NCBI RefSeq assembly: GCF_011386835.1
Contig: NC_088791.1
Coordinates: 13,392,998 to 13,456,997, forward strand
From: Chrysemys picta bellii
Lineage: Eukaryota; Chordata; Testudines; Emydidae
DNA length: 64,000 bases
Direction: 5' to 3'
The notes beneath the pieces were generated by a model. The model had not been told where the DNA came from and made no database searches. It saw only the letters and a list, made by a program, of their open reading frames with translations. Positions within the stretch are counted from its first letter, which is position 1. Each line of letters opens with the position of its first letter. Made by a program: the position numbers and the translations under genes. Below are positions 53,926 to 64,000 of the stretch, in pieces.

Positions 53926-55241
53926 ATCTGAATGTAAGTCTGGATCTGAAATTTGCAAATGGCTTCTATCATTATGGCAGATCAATTTGGATTTGAACAT
54001 GCCTCCACTGAAAATGTGGGGTGTATTTGAAATGTAAACCTAGATCTGGATCTGAAATTCCCCCCCAAGTCCTTATCTTTATAAAAGACTGAACCAAACC
54101 CTCCAGATCTAAATACTCCTGAATTAAGGAGTATTCAAAATCCTGATCCAGACTGGGATTGTGCCATTTAAATCTATCACTACTTTTGTCCATAGTGGGC
54201 TGACTGACCCAGTTTTATCAAGATCTTCCTTAAATTATCCTGTTTTAAATGATTTATCAGCAATTCTAGTTAACTCCTAAAGTATCCCCTGAGGCCTTTT
54301 CAAGAAGGCGTTTATCAGTCAATAACAGCGAATTCAAATTCCCCTCTCCTCCCGCCCCCTGTTTACAAAACTGAATGATCCACCAGGGACAATTTCTTGT
54401 CTTTCACAATACCAGGGTAATGCCCTTCATTACGAACGCTGGAGTTTGACTCCAGACCTTTATAGTACATTGCACTGATATATTTTCTCATGGGAAAGAT
54501 TGGGCTAGTACAGGCAAGCATCTGCTATTCTTAAGTGAACCGATTTAAGGCTGGGGAATTTGAAAAAACACCGGAATAGAGTTTTAATGCTTCACAAGAT
54601 AATACAAAGTGACAGTTTTCAAAAGACTTGTTAAAAAATTACTGTTATTTTGAAGGCTTGGGGAACTCATTCCAGAATTTGACAATAGATGGATGGCTAA
54701 CCATATTAATCCAACTTAGAGCCCCCTCCTTCTTCTTTTTGGACTGGTTTCACTGAACCAGTTAAATTACAAGAGCTTACTTCAATATGGCTAATGCTCC
54801 AAACCACTGTTTGAATTTTATACTAATTAGGGCCAATCCACTGACATTTTTTTCTATAATGCGAAGACTTGTGCCAGCAGTAACTCAGTGAAATTTAACA
54901 TAAAAGCAAGATAAAACAATTAAAGTGGCAGAATATTTGATTAAGTAGCTCATGGATTTATAGTCGAGTAAATTGAAATTGAAGGGACAGTGATTTTTTT
55001 TTTTTTAAATGGCAACCATATTTTATGTTCATTCTCAGAGACTCGGGGTTCTTTGTGCTTTTGTGATTAAAAATACCAGTTTAGGGGTAGAAATTCTGGG
55101 ATTTATTACTCTTGTCTTTTTTTCTGAGTTTTTTTTTTTTCTTTATATGGTAAAATATGAAGGTTCCATTGAAAAGTCATATTGAGTAAATATATTGCTA
55201 TCCAACCAGGAGACGCTTGACATCACTTAAACAGTTTTCAG
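53926..55241. other. no gene; repeat-poor, AT-rich
   Basis: 53930-54180 has a TCTAGATCTGGATCTGAAATT-type local repeat with paired arms (AGATCTGGATCTGA / TCAAAATCCTGATCC). The rest is unrecognised. Confidence 0.4.
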
Positions 55242-55351
55242 AGTAACAGCCGTGTTAGTCTGTATCCGCAAAAAGAAGAACAGGAGTACTTGTGGCACCT
55301 TAGAGACTAACAAATTTATTAGAGCATAAGCTTTCGTGGACTACAGTAGTC
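55242..55351 (-). mobile_element. PLE 3'-end insertion, reverse
   Basis: Reverse of the GGTGCCACAAGTACTCCTG-type tail. TTTTCAG flanks both sides (55235-55241, 55352-55358). It is truncated before the CTGANGA core but keeps TTTC (GAAA) and the GCATAAGC stem. Confidence 0.8.
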
Positions 55352-55611
55352 TTTTCAGTTAAACAGTATTAATCCTGACAGATGCAAAAAACCCAAACAC
55401 ACACATTTTTGTTTTGGTGACCGAGATTAAATCCTTCCTTGGGGGTTTAAGGGCTGGAAATAGAGTACATGATAAGGGAGCGTGACGGGTTGTAGCTGAC
55501 ATTCCTGGAGAACAAGGGGTTAAGTCCAGATCAGTTTCCCTTTCCCTATATATAGCTGCTTAGGTGAATTAGTAAAATTTTGTGGCTACTTGGGAGACAG
55601 AAAAGAAGAAT

Positions 55612-55748
55612 TCAGGGTTGTGAGCTCAATCCTTGAGGGGGCCACTTAGGGGTCTGGGGCAAAAATCTGTCTGGGGATTGGTCCTGCTTTGAGCAGCAGG
55701 TTGAACTAGATGACCTCCTGAGGTCCCTTCCAACCCTGGTATTCTATG
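55612..55748 (+). repeat. turtle tRNA-SINE 3' half with CR1-like tail
   Basis: Box B 'GGTTGTGAGCTCAATCCTTG', the body 'GGGGCCACTTAGGGGTCTGG' and the CR1-type end 'AGGTCCCTTCCAACCC', 'GGTATTCTATGG' are joined, as in the known SINE whose tail derives from CR1. The box A end is missing. Confidence 0.8.
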
Positions 55749-56044
55749 GAGTGGAATCTGAAATGGAGGAGTCTTTGTGACTGAAAATTTATTTTACTTC
55801 TTGTTATTAACATGCTCCCTTGAGGAAAAGACTTTGCTGACTGGGACCATGTGTTTCCCCTGCTGAGGCATTCCACTAAATAACACAGCCCTGTCCTGTA
55901 CTCTTCGCACACCCAACATTCCTGTTTGAAGCCAAGGGCTAAATTCTGAAGCCAATGGGAATTTGGGATATGCTGTGTGAGAAATGCGGTGTTGGCCTTT
56001 AGGATGTTGCATCAGACACAGTGACATTATGGAATAAAACTATA

Positions 56045-56260
56045 ATAATAACACCCAGCTCTTCTAGAGTGCTTTTCATCAGTAGCTATCAAAGTGCCTT
56101 ACAAAGCGGGTCAGTATTATTATCCCCATTTTGCTGATGGGAAAACTGAGGCACCAGCGTGACTTGTTCAAGGTCACCCAGTAGCAGAGCCAGGGATAGA
56201 ACACAGGCTTTCTGAAACCCAGACCACTACTCCAGCCACTAGGCCACACTTCCTCAGGTG
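56045..56260 (-). repeat. MIR-type CORE-SINE, reverse
   Basis: 'AGAGTGCTTTTCATCAGTAG', 'CCCATTTTGCTGATGGG', 'GAAAACTGAGGCACC', 'AGGTCACCCAGTAGCAGAG' and 'CAGCCACTAGGCCACAC' give a near-complete reverse MIR-type element. Confidence 0.8.
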
Positions 56261-56454
56261 TGTTTTATATCCCATTTCTTGTTTTGGCACTGACCATGCT
56301 ATATTTTGAGGCCCTGATCCTAAAGCCATCCTGCAGGCATAAGTTCCCATTGCAGTTCTGTTTGCGTAAAAATGTCAGGAGCTTGTCTTTAGTGTGTTAA
56401 TACTGCAACATTAATCCAGACCCTATAAGCAGATAGTCATAATACTCTGTCTCA

Positions 56455-56705
56455 TTTATTTATATGGCCTCCTTAGTGTACTAGCTGAGTCCTTCACAAT
56501 CTTTTTAAATGTATTTAGCCATGCGGGAACAACCCTTTGAGGTAGGGAAGTGTTATTATCCCCATTTTACAAAAGGGAAGCCAAGGTTCAGAGAGAGTAA
56601 ATGTCTTGCCTAAGGTCCTTCAGGAAATCTGTGGCAGAGCTAGGAATCAGCTGCACATCTTCCAAGTCCCACATCTAGTGCTTTAACCACAAGGCCGTCC
56701 ATCTC
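56455..56705 (-). repeat. MIR-type CORE-SINE, reverse, diverged
   Basis: 'TTATTATCCCCATTTTAC', 'TGTCTTGCCTAAGGTCC', 'CTGTGGCAGAGCTAGG' and 'TGCTTTAACCACAAGGCC' follow reverse MIR order. Confidence 0.7.
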
Positions 56706-57309
56706 CACTGAGTTTGGGGCATTCAGCATCACGAAAGACCAGGCCTCATGTGAGTATGTTATACATGGCTGTCGTTACACCTGAAAAAAGCTCCCAAGGC
56801 CCTCTGGAATATGTACATTGAAATAACATATGTTGCTCCATATAAGGAAAGATACTGTCTTTGCAACAACTCACAAGAATTAATGTTGTGATGAAATATA
56901 CAACCATCTCCCAGACTGTACAGCTTGGTCATTTATTCATAACATCTGGATCTGACTCCCGGAAATTCAACAGTGTTCAGATTTAGTTGTCCAGGGTGGC
57001 TCGCTATAGAGACGGAACCAAATTAAGCCGTTTCGACCTGCGTCCGGATGCGAACTTCCCAAACGTTAAGACTGACGCATAAGGGGAATTGTTTGGGTCT
57101 GAGGTTCCAGTCTGGGCTCAGCATTCGTTACCGTGATCAGAGTCTGATAATTTTACTCTGCATTAGAGGCCCCTCACTCATTGATTTCAGTGAGTCTACG
57201 CATGGTGTCCGGTCTTACTCAGCCTGAGTAAGAGTGTTAGGACCTGCACGGAGATTGTGGGCTGCACCTTTAAGCGGCACGACATAGAACTCATAGCCCA
57301 GGTGCGTGG
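56706..57309. other. no gene or repeat recognised
   Basis: Possible short palindromic MITE relic at about 57150-57245 (TTACTCAGCCTGAGTAAG). Otherwise nothing. Confidence 0.4.
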
Positions 57310-57560
57310 GGACTATGGTGGCTTTAAACCACAGTGGTGCCCTCTTGGTCCTGGGCTGCTCCAGAGCCCTTATTTTAGAGCCTCCCTGGGATTGCCCTAT
57401 GGGCTGTTGCACTATGTGCCGTGGCCCCACTCCTGAGACACCCCTTTCATCCCCATCCCGCCCCACACATACCCCCATTACCAGGGCTTGTGAAAGGTCC
57501 TCTGAAGGCAGCCTTACAGCTGTCTTCTGCAGCGCCTGTACTGGGGAATCCTTCAGTGGG
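57310..57560. repeat. unclassified repeat shared with 45220-45430
   Basis: 'GTCCTCTGAAGGCAGCC' and 'GCTGTCTTCTGCAGCGCCTG' correspond to 45350-45400 in the same order. Confidence 0.45.
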
Positions 57561-57660
57561 CTTGTAGGAACCTTTAAGCTGCTCTGGCCTGTTATGTGGT
57601 GTAAAGGGGCTTCAGTAATGATAATTAAACAGTTTAAAAAGGATAATTGTCTATCTATCT

Positions 57661-57760
57661 GAGAGACCAGGTGGGTGAGGTAATATCTTTTACTGCACCA
57701 ATGTCTGCTGGTGAAAGAGACAAGCTTTCGAGTTTACACAGAGCTTTTCTTCAGGTCTGG
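57661..57760 (-). repeat. Penelope-like tail (GGTCCAATAAAAG type), reverse
   Basis: On minus: CCTGAAGA, a decayed stem II, GAAAGCTTGTCTC, then the GGTGCAGTAAAAGATATTAC tail. TCTTCAG (57748-57754) and TTTC (57726-57729) on plus mark the hammerhead-like core. Confidence 0.75.
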
Positions 57761-58726
57761 GCTATCTGTCTATCTGCCCACACACACACGGTAGTTTTAT
57801 AAAGTAAATAGTTGCAGTAATAGAGACCAAAAGGGATAAAATGCCATAGAACAGATCACTGTGGTAGGGATTTGACATTATTCCAAATAGATAAAAATGT
57901 GTTTTTTTCTTAAAGAAACATAGAAAATAAGCACCCTGATTAATTAGTATAAGCTGGGGAAAGGGGTTTTTGTTGTTGTTGTTGTTTGAAAGAGCAGTCA
58001 CGTTTTCCAGGAAAGTAGTTGGTAAAAGCAAAGGCGTGAGACAATGCTCCATGTATAAACCAACTTGATTTTAGTCAGGCCCTGCAAGCGATGATATCAG
58101 CTTCCCTTTTTTGTCGGCGTTCCTTTTGCTGCCAAGCCTCCTCACCATGGAGTTGGGGACTCTAAGCCATCTGTTCAGCCTTTTAGAGGCCTGCTTTTCA
58201 ATAGCGGGACTAGGCTCTGTGACATTTCTTCCCACTGGTACCTTTACTCGGGACATCTGCTCGAAGGTCAGTCGAAACAAAAGTGCAGCCTCGCAGACGT
58301 CAGGCAAAATGGTGCCAGGGGCAGGGATGGGAAAGGGGGAAAGGGCCAGAAGAACATGACATAATCTGCACCAAAATCCTGGCCTTTTATATAAATTACC
58401 ATTGGCCCTCATCCTCCCAATGCCATTTTAATGCATTTCACAGTGGTGAAATGTGCGGAGAATACATGTCTCGGTTTCATTATTGGCAACCCAGTTGACG
58501 TGAATTAGGCTCTCCTAATGAAATTGCCTTAAAAAGAACGAGATTTTAGAAAATAATTTTGGGCCCCTTTTTATTTGTTTTCTGAGCCTTTAGGAATCAC
58601 TTGCTTCATATTGTCAGGCTTTTCTCTGAAACTATGGTGGTTAGAAACTTTATTTTTGCAGTGAAATTGGAGATTCCCACATAAACACATGACTCCAAGA
58701 GCTAAAACTTAAAAAAGACACAAAGA
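57761..58726. other. no gene; repeat-poor with a (TTG)n
   Basis: (TTG)n at 57969-57986. 58370-58560 is repeat-free, AT-rich and could be a conserved non-coding element. Frames to 113 codons have no domain. Confidence 0.4.
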
Positions 58727-59007
58727 GGTTGTCTGCAGGGTCCCCTAGTTCAGATTACAGGGTTGTGAATTGCATCACGCAGCCAAGTGTTGTGCTGTAT
58801 CTCTCCCGAGTGGCTGCTGCTAGCGCAAACCAAAAGGTGCCTAGCTTGCGTTACATAGTCCTCTTCAAACTATAACTGTGTTATTGCGAACTAGATACTT
58901 GTTAGTTTGTGTAGTAGCATCCATACGGGAGAGTTACAGCACAACACTTTGGTGTGCACTGTGGTTCACACCCCCATAGTCTGAACTACAGGGCCAAGTA
59001 GACAAGC
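58727..59007. mobile_element. MITE with ~65-bp inverted ends
   Basis: GGTTGTCTGCAGGG at the left pairs with GGGCCAAGTAGACAAGC at the right, then TAGTTCAGATTACAGGG with CCCATAGTCTGAACTA, and AAGTGTTGTGCTGTA with TACAGCACAACACTT. Non-coding. Confidence 0.75.
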
Positions 59008-59261
59008 TTCAAATATCACAACTCAAAGCATGAGGGCTGGAAACACTGCAGTTTGGGCAGCATAATGAAAACTTCAGTTCTGGTAAGCCTAATAAGGCCC
59101 TGAGCTTGGAAGGTGCCGAGTACCTTCTGAGTCTGAGAATTGAGGATTCCCAGGATCAGGCCCTGAATATCCATTATACTCAAACTGAAAAGAATCTGGT
59201 CATGGAACTAAAGTGCAGGTGTGGCAGTTAGAGATCTGAGCTCTGTCAAGGGCTTCCTTTA
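59008..59261. other. no gene or repeat recognised
   Basis: Unremarkable sequence. Confidence 0.4.
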
Positions 59262-59440
59262 TCTAGTCACTCAGAGTCAGATTCTGATACCCACATTGAT
59301 CCCAGGTTATGAGAATCTGGTCCATAACTGCTCCCTGCCTCAGTTTCCCCTTCTATAAAACGGGGATAACAATACAGCAGCCACTTGGGAGATAAAGTCA
59401 CTAATTTCTGTAGAGCTTTTTGTGATCTTTGGATGGAAGG
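59262..59440 (+). repeat. MIR-like SINE, core and tail
   Basis: 'TGCCTCAGTTTCCCCTTCTA', 'AAAACGGGGATAACAATAC' and 'TAGAGCTTTTTGTGATCTTT' are MIR core and tail. Confidence 0.65.
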
Positions 59441-59577
59441 GACAATAGCATTGCAAATGTGAGTATTATTCTTTGGACAGAGGTTGCTTGTTCAGACCTT
59501 ATGAATCAGTATAATTCCTTTCTGTTGCAAATAAGTGTTGTAGTTTGTGTGGTTGAAATAACAGTCAATATATATAT

Positions 59578-59618
<41 letters not shown>

Positions 59619-59956
59619 AGCCTTGTTATTATATATATGTTATGTAAGCATACATTATTTTTAGCCATAAAAGTAACTGGTCCACGCCTATGGTTTAGTA
59701 CAAAACTGGGATGATAATACTTAGATCTTGCTACATAGGGGGAATTATAATTCCCTTTTACAGTCATGGCTAGGAAATGATTATTGAAATGGTAACGAGT
59801 TTCCGGACCTTAACTCCCCAGCCAAGGTTCAGGGGGATGGGGAAGCCGGGGAGGGATCTGTAGAAGCAGGATTTCAGTGCAGCCTTGAAGTATTTAATCA
59901 AATGCAAGCAGCTGGAGTGCAGCAGTAGTGATCACTGACAGGGCATTACCTCTGGG
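59441..59956. other. no gene seen
   Basis: Apart from the microsatellite, unrecognised sequence. Confidence 0.4.
59571..59620. repeat. (TA)n(GA)n microsatellite
   Basis: TATATATA followed by about 20 GA dinucleotides with one interruption. Confidence 0.95.
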
Positions 59957-60079
59957 TAGGGTGACCAGATGTCCCCATTTTATAGGGACTGTCCCGATTT
60001 TTGGGTCTTTTTCTTATCTAGGCTCCTATTACCCCCCAACCTCGTCCCTATTTTTCACACTTGCTGTCTGGTCACCCTA
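59957..60079. mobile_element. 123-bp hAT-type MITE (TAGGGTGACCAGA ends)
   Basis: TAGGGTGACCAGATGTCCC and its inverse TCTGGTCACCCTA bound the element. CCTCTGGG (59949-59956) and CCTCTAGG (60080-60087) match at 7 of 8. The ends resemble those of the GC-rich element at 49796. Confidence 0.85.
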
Positions 60080-60404
60080 CCTCTAGGGGAAGCTCCAAGA
60101 TATGATTTGTAACTTCTACGGGTCAATGGGTAGGGGAGATGTAGCGGTATTTTTGGAAGGAGAGGATAAAATAAGGTGATACTCTTGGGCTTAAACAGAA
60201 AATATAAACCACATGATGAAGAGTTTGGTGTGATTTGAAAGGGGAGGTTTCACTGCAGTAATTTTGTAGGACTCATAAAAGAATGAGGTGAATCAGATAT
60301 TGGTTTGTCCGTGCTGGTGATCGGCATCTTCCTGAGGATGGTAGCACTTGCTAGTAAGGCAGTGGACATCTTTGTTAGTGAGGTTAGTTGTAGTAGCAGA
60401 GTCT

Positions 60405-60600
60405 CTCCTGTAAGCGCACTACCTTGGAATTGGCTTCTCTAAGCAATCATAAACTAAACAGCGTCGGGCTAGTCCGTTACTTGGATGGGAGACCTCTAAG
60501 GAAATATATCTAGGGTGCTTCAAGAAGTGGTATTGATTGTTGATCCAATGGGGGCATGTTGTCTCTCTTGAGACTTACCTCTGTGGGAAAGATTTTTTGG
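60405..60600 (+). repeat. 5S-rRNA-derived SINE
   Basis: 'AACTAAACAGCGTCGGGCT' and 'TTACTTGGATGGGAGACC' correspond to the internal promoter and 3' half of 5S rRNA, followed by 'AGGGTGCTTCAAGAAGTGG'. 5S-headed SINEs (SINE3/AmnSINE1 class) are established in amniotes. Which family this is, and where it ends, I cannot tell. Confidence 0.75.
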
Positions 60601-61762
60601 TATAACCTGAGGTGTGAATTTAAACTGATAGTCATGCTGGTCTAGCTCCTTGGAGAGACATTCTCATTCCAGTATGAATGGCGTTTTTCAGTTTAACTTA
60701 AGTTCATAGAACAAAAACATGCTCTTCTTCCAATGATGAATCCATGGCATAGCCCTCTGGTTTCTATACTGGCTCCTATGTTTTTAACCACTAGGTAATA
60801 CTTTCTGTGAGCATACTATCCTGACACAACGCTTGCCCTGTCATATGTGATCATCAATCAGTTTTATGAGACTGCATGAATGGAAAAGGATTAACTCTCT
60901 TTAAAAGCATCCCTCGTGCCTAGCAAAAGTAGTTGTACTTCATGGTGTATAAAATACATTTTCTAATGATTTTTGTTTGAATATTATTCAGTTGCTTTTA
61001 ACATGATGCATTTTGGGAAGCACACACTGAAATCTGGATACGTCCTAAATCCTGTGTACTGGACTTGTACTATACCTTAAAAAATACACAAAAATCGGTT
61101 TATTTAATCAGCTTAGGGATTGATCTTGCAAAAAAAAAAATGTGTGCAGCTGAGTACCGTTACTCATGTGAGTAGTCCTACTGAGGGTATTCAGACGGCT
61201 TGGGTGAAGAATGTTCCCCACCAATGTATGTCTTTGCAATACCGGACCCATTGAAAAGTAACTGGAAAACTATCATGTAACTAGTGATGTTACAGGCTGG
61301 TTAGTTACTGGGGCAGATTCAGAGCAGAGACTGGCTACAAACATCCAGCTGCGGATACCCTCCGCATGGCAGACTTGAGCTGGCCTTTGTGCCATCCTTC
61401 CCACAGCCCTTGGCACGGGCGGTGGGCGTGTTGGGGGCAACAAGGGGTGGAGGCTGGGGATGGCTGCAGTATGATCCATGCTTGCAGTTCCCAGCAGGCA
61501 GATGGTCCCTTGGAAACTAGTTCCAGTTGGCTCATGTCAGGTCAGCACCCAGGCTGCTTAGACCTGAGTCTTGGGGCAGGGCCAGACAGAGAATCAGGGA
61601 GTCATAACCAGTTCCCTGACACTCCCTTCCACAAGCTACAAAGAATCAGCTCTTAGCTCTGTTTTTATGCTGGCATTAGTAAACAGAAGAGATATGGCTG
61701 AATTATGTTAACTTCTTACAAATGATGTATCTATGTGAAACACCCGAATCACATATGCACAC
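60601..61762. other. no gene or clear repeat
   Basis: AT-rich to 61250, then GC-rich to 61600. Frames of up to 96 codons at 61270-61660 overlap on both strands and lack domains. Confidence 0.4.
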
Positions 61763-61840
61763 GGGTCCAGATCCAGAAAGGTATTTAGGCTCCTAACTGC
61801 CACTGAAATCAGCCTAAATACCTTACAGGATCTGGGCCAC
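61763..61840. mobile_element. short palindromic MITE relic
   Basis: GGGTCCAGATCCAGAAAGG pairs imperfectly with CCTTACAGGATCTGGGCC, and TATTTAGGC pairs with GCCTAAATA. Confidence 0.7.
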
Positions 61841-62599
61841 ATACCCCATAGTTTTCAAAAGGGCTGCACCTGCTAATGCTAGAACTGAACCGGGACCTCT
61901 CTCTCAGTGGCTCAGTCTCTCTGGGGCAAATTTACCCTTGGAATAAAACAGATACAATAGTTCCCGATCCTCTGCAGGTGATTTCCATGGAGCAATTGTG
62001 ATTTACACCAATGGATAATCTGCCCCAAAATTCCTATTGGAGTCAGTGGAATCTGCCCAGGTCTGAAGGTGGCCTTTTGTCTTTCAAAAATTGGCTACAA
62101 ACTGGAAATCCATGTCAGTGTTTAGATGATACTGTAGGACTCCAGAGTTTGTCATGAACTTGTAAGGTGAAAATAAAACCACATTTGTTGACAGTAAATG
62201 AGGTAATATTTACATAATACAGTCGTACCTGTTTCCTTGTAAAGAGATCAAGGGCTGTTTCTCTTGCAATACACGTCCATACTGTATATTCTAGCAGGGA
62301 CAATAATATGTGAAACGGAACATTTATCCAGGCATATAATTATTTCTACTGTTTTCCATTTGATCTCTATTCCCTAGTAGTTTATTAGCAGTGGACAAAG
62401 TATATGGCAACATAGAAGAACAAAAGCAGTCCCTTGTTATAATTGTCTTTCAAAAAGAGCTTGGTTATTAATATAATTATTAACAAAATGGTAGCGCAGT
62501 GGGGTCCTGATCTTGGAAAGGGCCTGCAAGTGCCACCATTTTGCTGTAGGTACTCAGAGTAAAAGATGGTCCATAACCCAAAAGAATTTGCAATCTAAA
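61841..62599. other. no gene; possible palindromic MITE relic
   Basis: 61922-62060 has paired GGGGCAAATTTACCC and GATAATCTGCCCC-like ends. The rest is unrecognised. Confidence 0.35.
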
Positions 62600-62730
62600 T
62601 AAACAAGATGACAAAGCGTGGGAGGGGAAACAGAGCCAAAGTGATTTGCCCAAGGTCACCCAGCAGATCAGTAGCCAAGTAGGCAATATGACCCAGGGGT
62701 CCTGTATTCTAGCCCACTCTCCTATCTCTT
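62600..62730 (-). repeat. MIR-like SINE, reverse
   Basis: 'GTGATTTGCCCAAGGTCACC' and 'ACCCAGGGGTCCTGTATTC' are reverse MIR core and head. Confidence 0.65.
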
Positions 62731-63834
62731 CGACAGCTCTGCCTACTGGTATTTATTTATTAGCATCCTCTCAAACACTAAGGCCTGATCCAAGTCCCCT
62801 GGAGTCAATGAAACTATTTCCATTGATTTCAAAGGGCCCTGGTCAGGCTCTGAACGAGGATGAGTCAGTTTTCAGCAAATATATACCAGCCAGGCAATTT
62901 CTGTTATTGCAAGACACAAGCCATCAGGTAACCTGTTCTCTGTTTCTCTGATTTCTCTTTCCCTGGTGGTTATAATCATCACAATCATCTTATTTTTATA
63001 TAGCACGTTCCATGCCAGTTGTTTCTGAAGATGCTTATTAGAGTCCCAGAAATAAATATAGATAATAATAATAATTAATTGAGGAGACTCCCTACAGCAT
63101 TTTAAGATACTTTTATATTGCACCCTCCATATTGAATGTAAGATAACAATTATGATGATATAATAAATCCTTTTACCTTTTACATCTCCAAAGCACCCTG
63201 TGAGCAGTCACTGTCTAGAAAAAATACATCTATTTCTCCTGTAAAAGGAAGTCTTGAATACAGGAAACCTCACTATCAATCAGACAAGTTCCCCCTCTAG
63301 CCCCACCAGCTGCTGTGCAGTCCCCCCTCCCTCCCCAATGCTGTGCAAAAATGGGCTCTGTGTCAGTGGGCTCCCTCCACCTACCTCAGAGGTAGCTGCA
63401 TTTCAGTGGAGGGTGACGCATGACTGTGGAGTGTTTTTCAAAGCCCTGGTTAGAACAGGAACAGTGCAGTTCACCCCTCAAAACCAGCGTTTGCTGTCCC
63501 AGTGCTAATAGTGGCTCATAGCAATTCATCTCATCTACTCTCAAGGTTGGGACTAGTAGCTGTCTGCCAGTGCTTGGAATCAGGAAAAATCCCCCGTGTA
63601 GATAGCGTTTAAGGGACAAAGTCTGGTGTTCAGTTCCACATTCTCTCACCCAACAAACTGGTTTTAATGCCTGAGGCTACCTGAGAGGACATAGTGATTG
63701 TTGCATTGGCCTGTTTGGTGACTGTATGACCAATATCTCTAACCCACTGCTTTGTAAAGTCCTTTGAAATTCACAATGGACAAATCTCCAAGTACCTGGA
63801 GGTTCAGTGCAGCAACTGTTGAGAAGTCAAGGCT
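62731..63834. other. no gene seen
   Basis: A palindromic MITE relic may lie at 62780-62855 (GGCCTGATCC / GGTCAGGCTC). Otherwise AT-rich and unrecognised. Confidence 0.4.
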
Positions 63835-64000
63835 GGTCCAGTGGTGAGGACACTAGTCTGCTACTCAGGAGACCTGCATTTGATACTCTGTTCCCTCACA
63901 GACTTCCTGTGTGATCTTGGGTAGTTGCTTTGTGCCTCAGTTCCCCATCTATAAAATGAGGATATTGCATTGCCTACCTCACAGGGGTATTGTGAGGATA
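63835..64000 (+). repeat. MIR-type CORE-SINE, cut by the window end
   Basis: 'GTGGTGAGGACACTAGTCTG', 'CTTGGGTAGTTGCTTTG', 'CCTCAGTTCCCCATCTATAA' and 'CACAGGGGTATTGTGAGGAT' follow canonical MIR order to the edge. Confidence 0.85.

Noticed and set aside
60405..60540. 5S rRNA gene
   Set aside because: Only the internal-promoter region and the part after it are recognisable, with many mismatches; it fits a SINE head.

Overview
The window is vertebrate nuclear DNA, most likely from a turtle (hidden-necked, Cryptodira). The grounds are the repeat content: a tRNA-derived SINE of the tortoise Pol III type with a CR1-like tail (32965-33150), many CR1 LINE 3' ends, MIR-type CORE-SINEs, a 5S-rRNA-derived SINE, Penelope-like retroelement (PLE) tails, and a large PIF/Harbinger family whose ends read GGCCTGGTCTACACT / GTGTAGACATACCC. 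I found no exon of a host protein-coding gene. Nearly every reading frame over 60 codons is either a transposon gene or chance, so the window is best read as intergenic or intronic DNA built from layered mobile elements.

Layout. 1-7 kb: degraded CR1 and MIR pieces, a small hAT-type insertion and a solo LTR (4592-5765). 7-9.5 kb: CR1-type LINE 3' ends carrying a Harbinger MITE, then a perfect 83-bp inverted repeat around nested MITEs, then another MITE. 10-11.4 kb: a decayed non-LTR reverse-transcriptase 3' end with a (GAT)n tail, then CR1. 12014-16634: a full-length Harbinger element (H1) with transposase, a Myb/SANT-type accessory gene and a third ORF. 17-20 kb: a Penelope-like element with RT and GIY-YIG domains and a hammerhead-like 3' end, then MITEs. 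20-48 kb: mostly unrecognised or ancient sequence with dispersed hAT-type elements, MITEs, SINEs, GC-rich repeats, a nested MITE pair (28545-29110) and a retroposed tRNA (40069-40140). 48222-53882: a second full-length Harbinger element (H2), inserted into a PLE tail and itself carrying a GC-rich hAT-type insertion. 54-64 kb: low repeat density with MIR, CR1, PLE-tail, MITE and 5S-SINE remnants.

How the parts work together. H1 and H2 share one plan: transposase and Myb genes converge from opposite ends, the Myb gene has two exons joined in the same phase, and its intron holds an antisense 96-codon ORF (ORF3) of exactly the same length in both. About 61 of 96 residues match, with many silent third-base changes. 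I do not recognise ORF3 as a known Harbinger product; it is the best candidate here for something undescribed. In both copies the transposase is broken (H1 by stops and a deletion, H2 by frameshifts and loss of the first catalytic Asp). In H2 the Myb gene still reads through about 350 codons. The short MITEs share TIRs and TTA/TAA-type target duplications with H1/H2 and were presumably moved by relatives of their transposase. The PLE tails fall into three types that all keep a hammerhead-like CTGANGA-stem-GAAA layout.
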